The position numbers and the translations under genes were made by a program. 14,076 nt of DNA, from contig DFDV01000073.1 of the NCBI GenBank assembly GCA_002369025.1, positions 5,854 to 19,929 on the forward strand, given 5' to 3'. The notes under the pieces were generated by a model that worked only from the letters and a program-made list of their open reading frames with translations, did no database searches and was not told where the DNA came from. The stretch comes from Treponema sp. UBA3819. GTDB taxonomy: Bacteria; Spirochaetota; Spirochaetia; Treponematales; Treponemataceae. Below are positions 13,901 through 14,076 of this stretch, piece by piece. How positions within the stretch are numbered: position 1 is the stretch's first letter; each line of letters begins with the position of its first letter.

Positions 13901-14076
13901 TTAGATGATATAATCCATGATAAATCTGTTGATTACCAGATCGATGGTTTCATTTACCATTTCAACCAGTCTGTCCTTGTCATATTTGCGGCCGGAAATC
14001 TGCAGGGCATCGGGAGAAGTAGCCTTATATTCACGGTCAATCAGTTCCTTACCATGGTCATCCAGAACACGAACAC
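13901..14076 (-). CDS. C-terminal fragment of an unrecognised protein, truncated by the window edge
   Basis: The last 57 codons of a leftward gene run to a TAA at 13901-13903; the start lies beyond the right edge. Of the three leftward frames in this stretch only this one is open to the edge; the other two meet stops within 12 codons. The visible tail begins VRVLDDHGKELIDREYKATS, continues to a basic GRKYDKDRL patch and ends in a hydrophobic helix (LVINRFIMDYII). Codon use matches the neighbouring genes. Too little is present to name a family. Confidence 0.75.
   Translation of the reverse strand, partial: VRVLDDHGKELIDREYKATSPDALQISGRKYDKDRLVEMVNETIDLVINRFIMDYII

Noticed and set aside
13874..13902. 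TAAGC...GCTTA inverted repeat after the right-edge gene as a terminator
   Set aside because: Five-pair outer stem with an internal loop and no following T run; too weak to annotate.

Overview
The window looks like chromosome from a diderm, anaerobe-type bacterium. The best guess is a spirochaete of the Treponema group, held with moderate confidence. Reasons: a two-iron superoxide reductase (an enzyme of anaerobes and microaerophiles), a molybdenum-hydroxylase FAD subunit, a Lon with a long Lys/Glu/Asp-rich N-terminal extension, and a solute-binding protein with a plain signal-peptidase-I signal instead of a lipobox, which points to a periplasm. A Bacillota origin is argued against by that signal peptide but not excluded, because mcsA-mcsB-clpC is best known there. 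Base composition looks even throughout. I see no insertion sequence, phage gene, CRISPR array, tRNA or rRNA.

Layout, left to right. 1-525 (+): 3' end of a xanthine/CO-dehydrogenase-type FAD subunit, meeting tail to tail (24-bp overlap) a leftward pair made of a superoxide reductase (1624-1998) and an ArsB/citrate-type permease (502-1608). 2112-4775 (-): Lon protease with its own promoter. 4866-9019 (-): mcsA-mcsB-clpC, closed by a strong hairpin. 9144-10610 (+): nicotinate phosphoribosyltransferase, divergent from mcsA and with a near-consensus promoter. 10626-13587 (-): an unrecognised 472-aa cytosolic protein overlapping a peptide-type solute-binding protein. 13638-13847 (-): a small uncertain ORF. 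13901-14076 (-): the 3' end of an unrecognised gene.

Together, 1.6-9.0 kb is mostly a protein quality-control and oxidative-stress block: superoxide reductase, Lon, ClpC and the McsA/McsB pair. In Bacillota, McsA activates the arginine kinase McsB, and phospho-arginine-tagged proteins are handed to ClpC-ClpP. Here McsA keeps its zinc-finger cysteines and ClpC keeps the N-domain glutamates known to hold phospho-arginine. McsB, however, has lost all three catalytic residues of its family (the NEEDH glutamate, the reactive cysteine and the second glutamate), and no ctsR gene is present. The cassette may therefore run on a kinase-dead McsB acting as an adaptor; this is the most notable observation.

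Other points: lon appears to have a leaderless promoter (the -10 box lies 6 nt before the ATG, with no ribosome-binding site); its extension carries an AT-hook-like motif; three promoters share an extended TGTTA(T/C)A(A/C)T -10 box; and predicted leaders are very short (0-17 nt).
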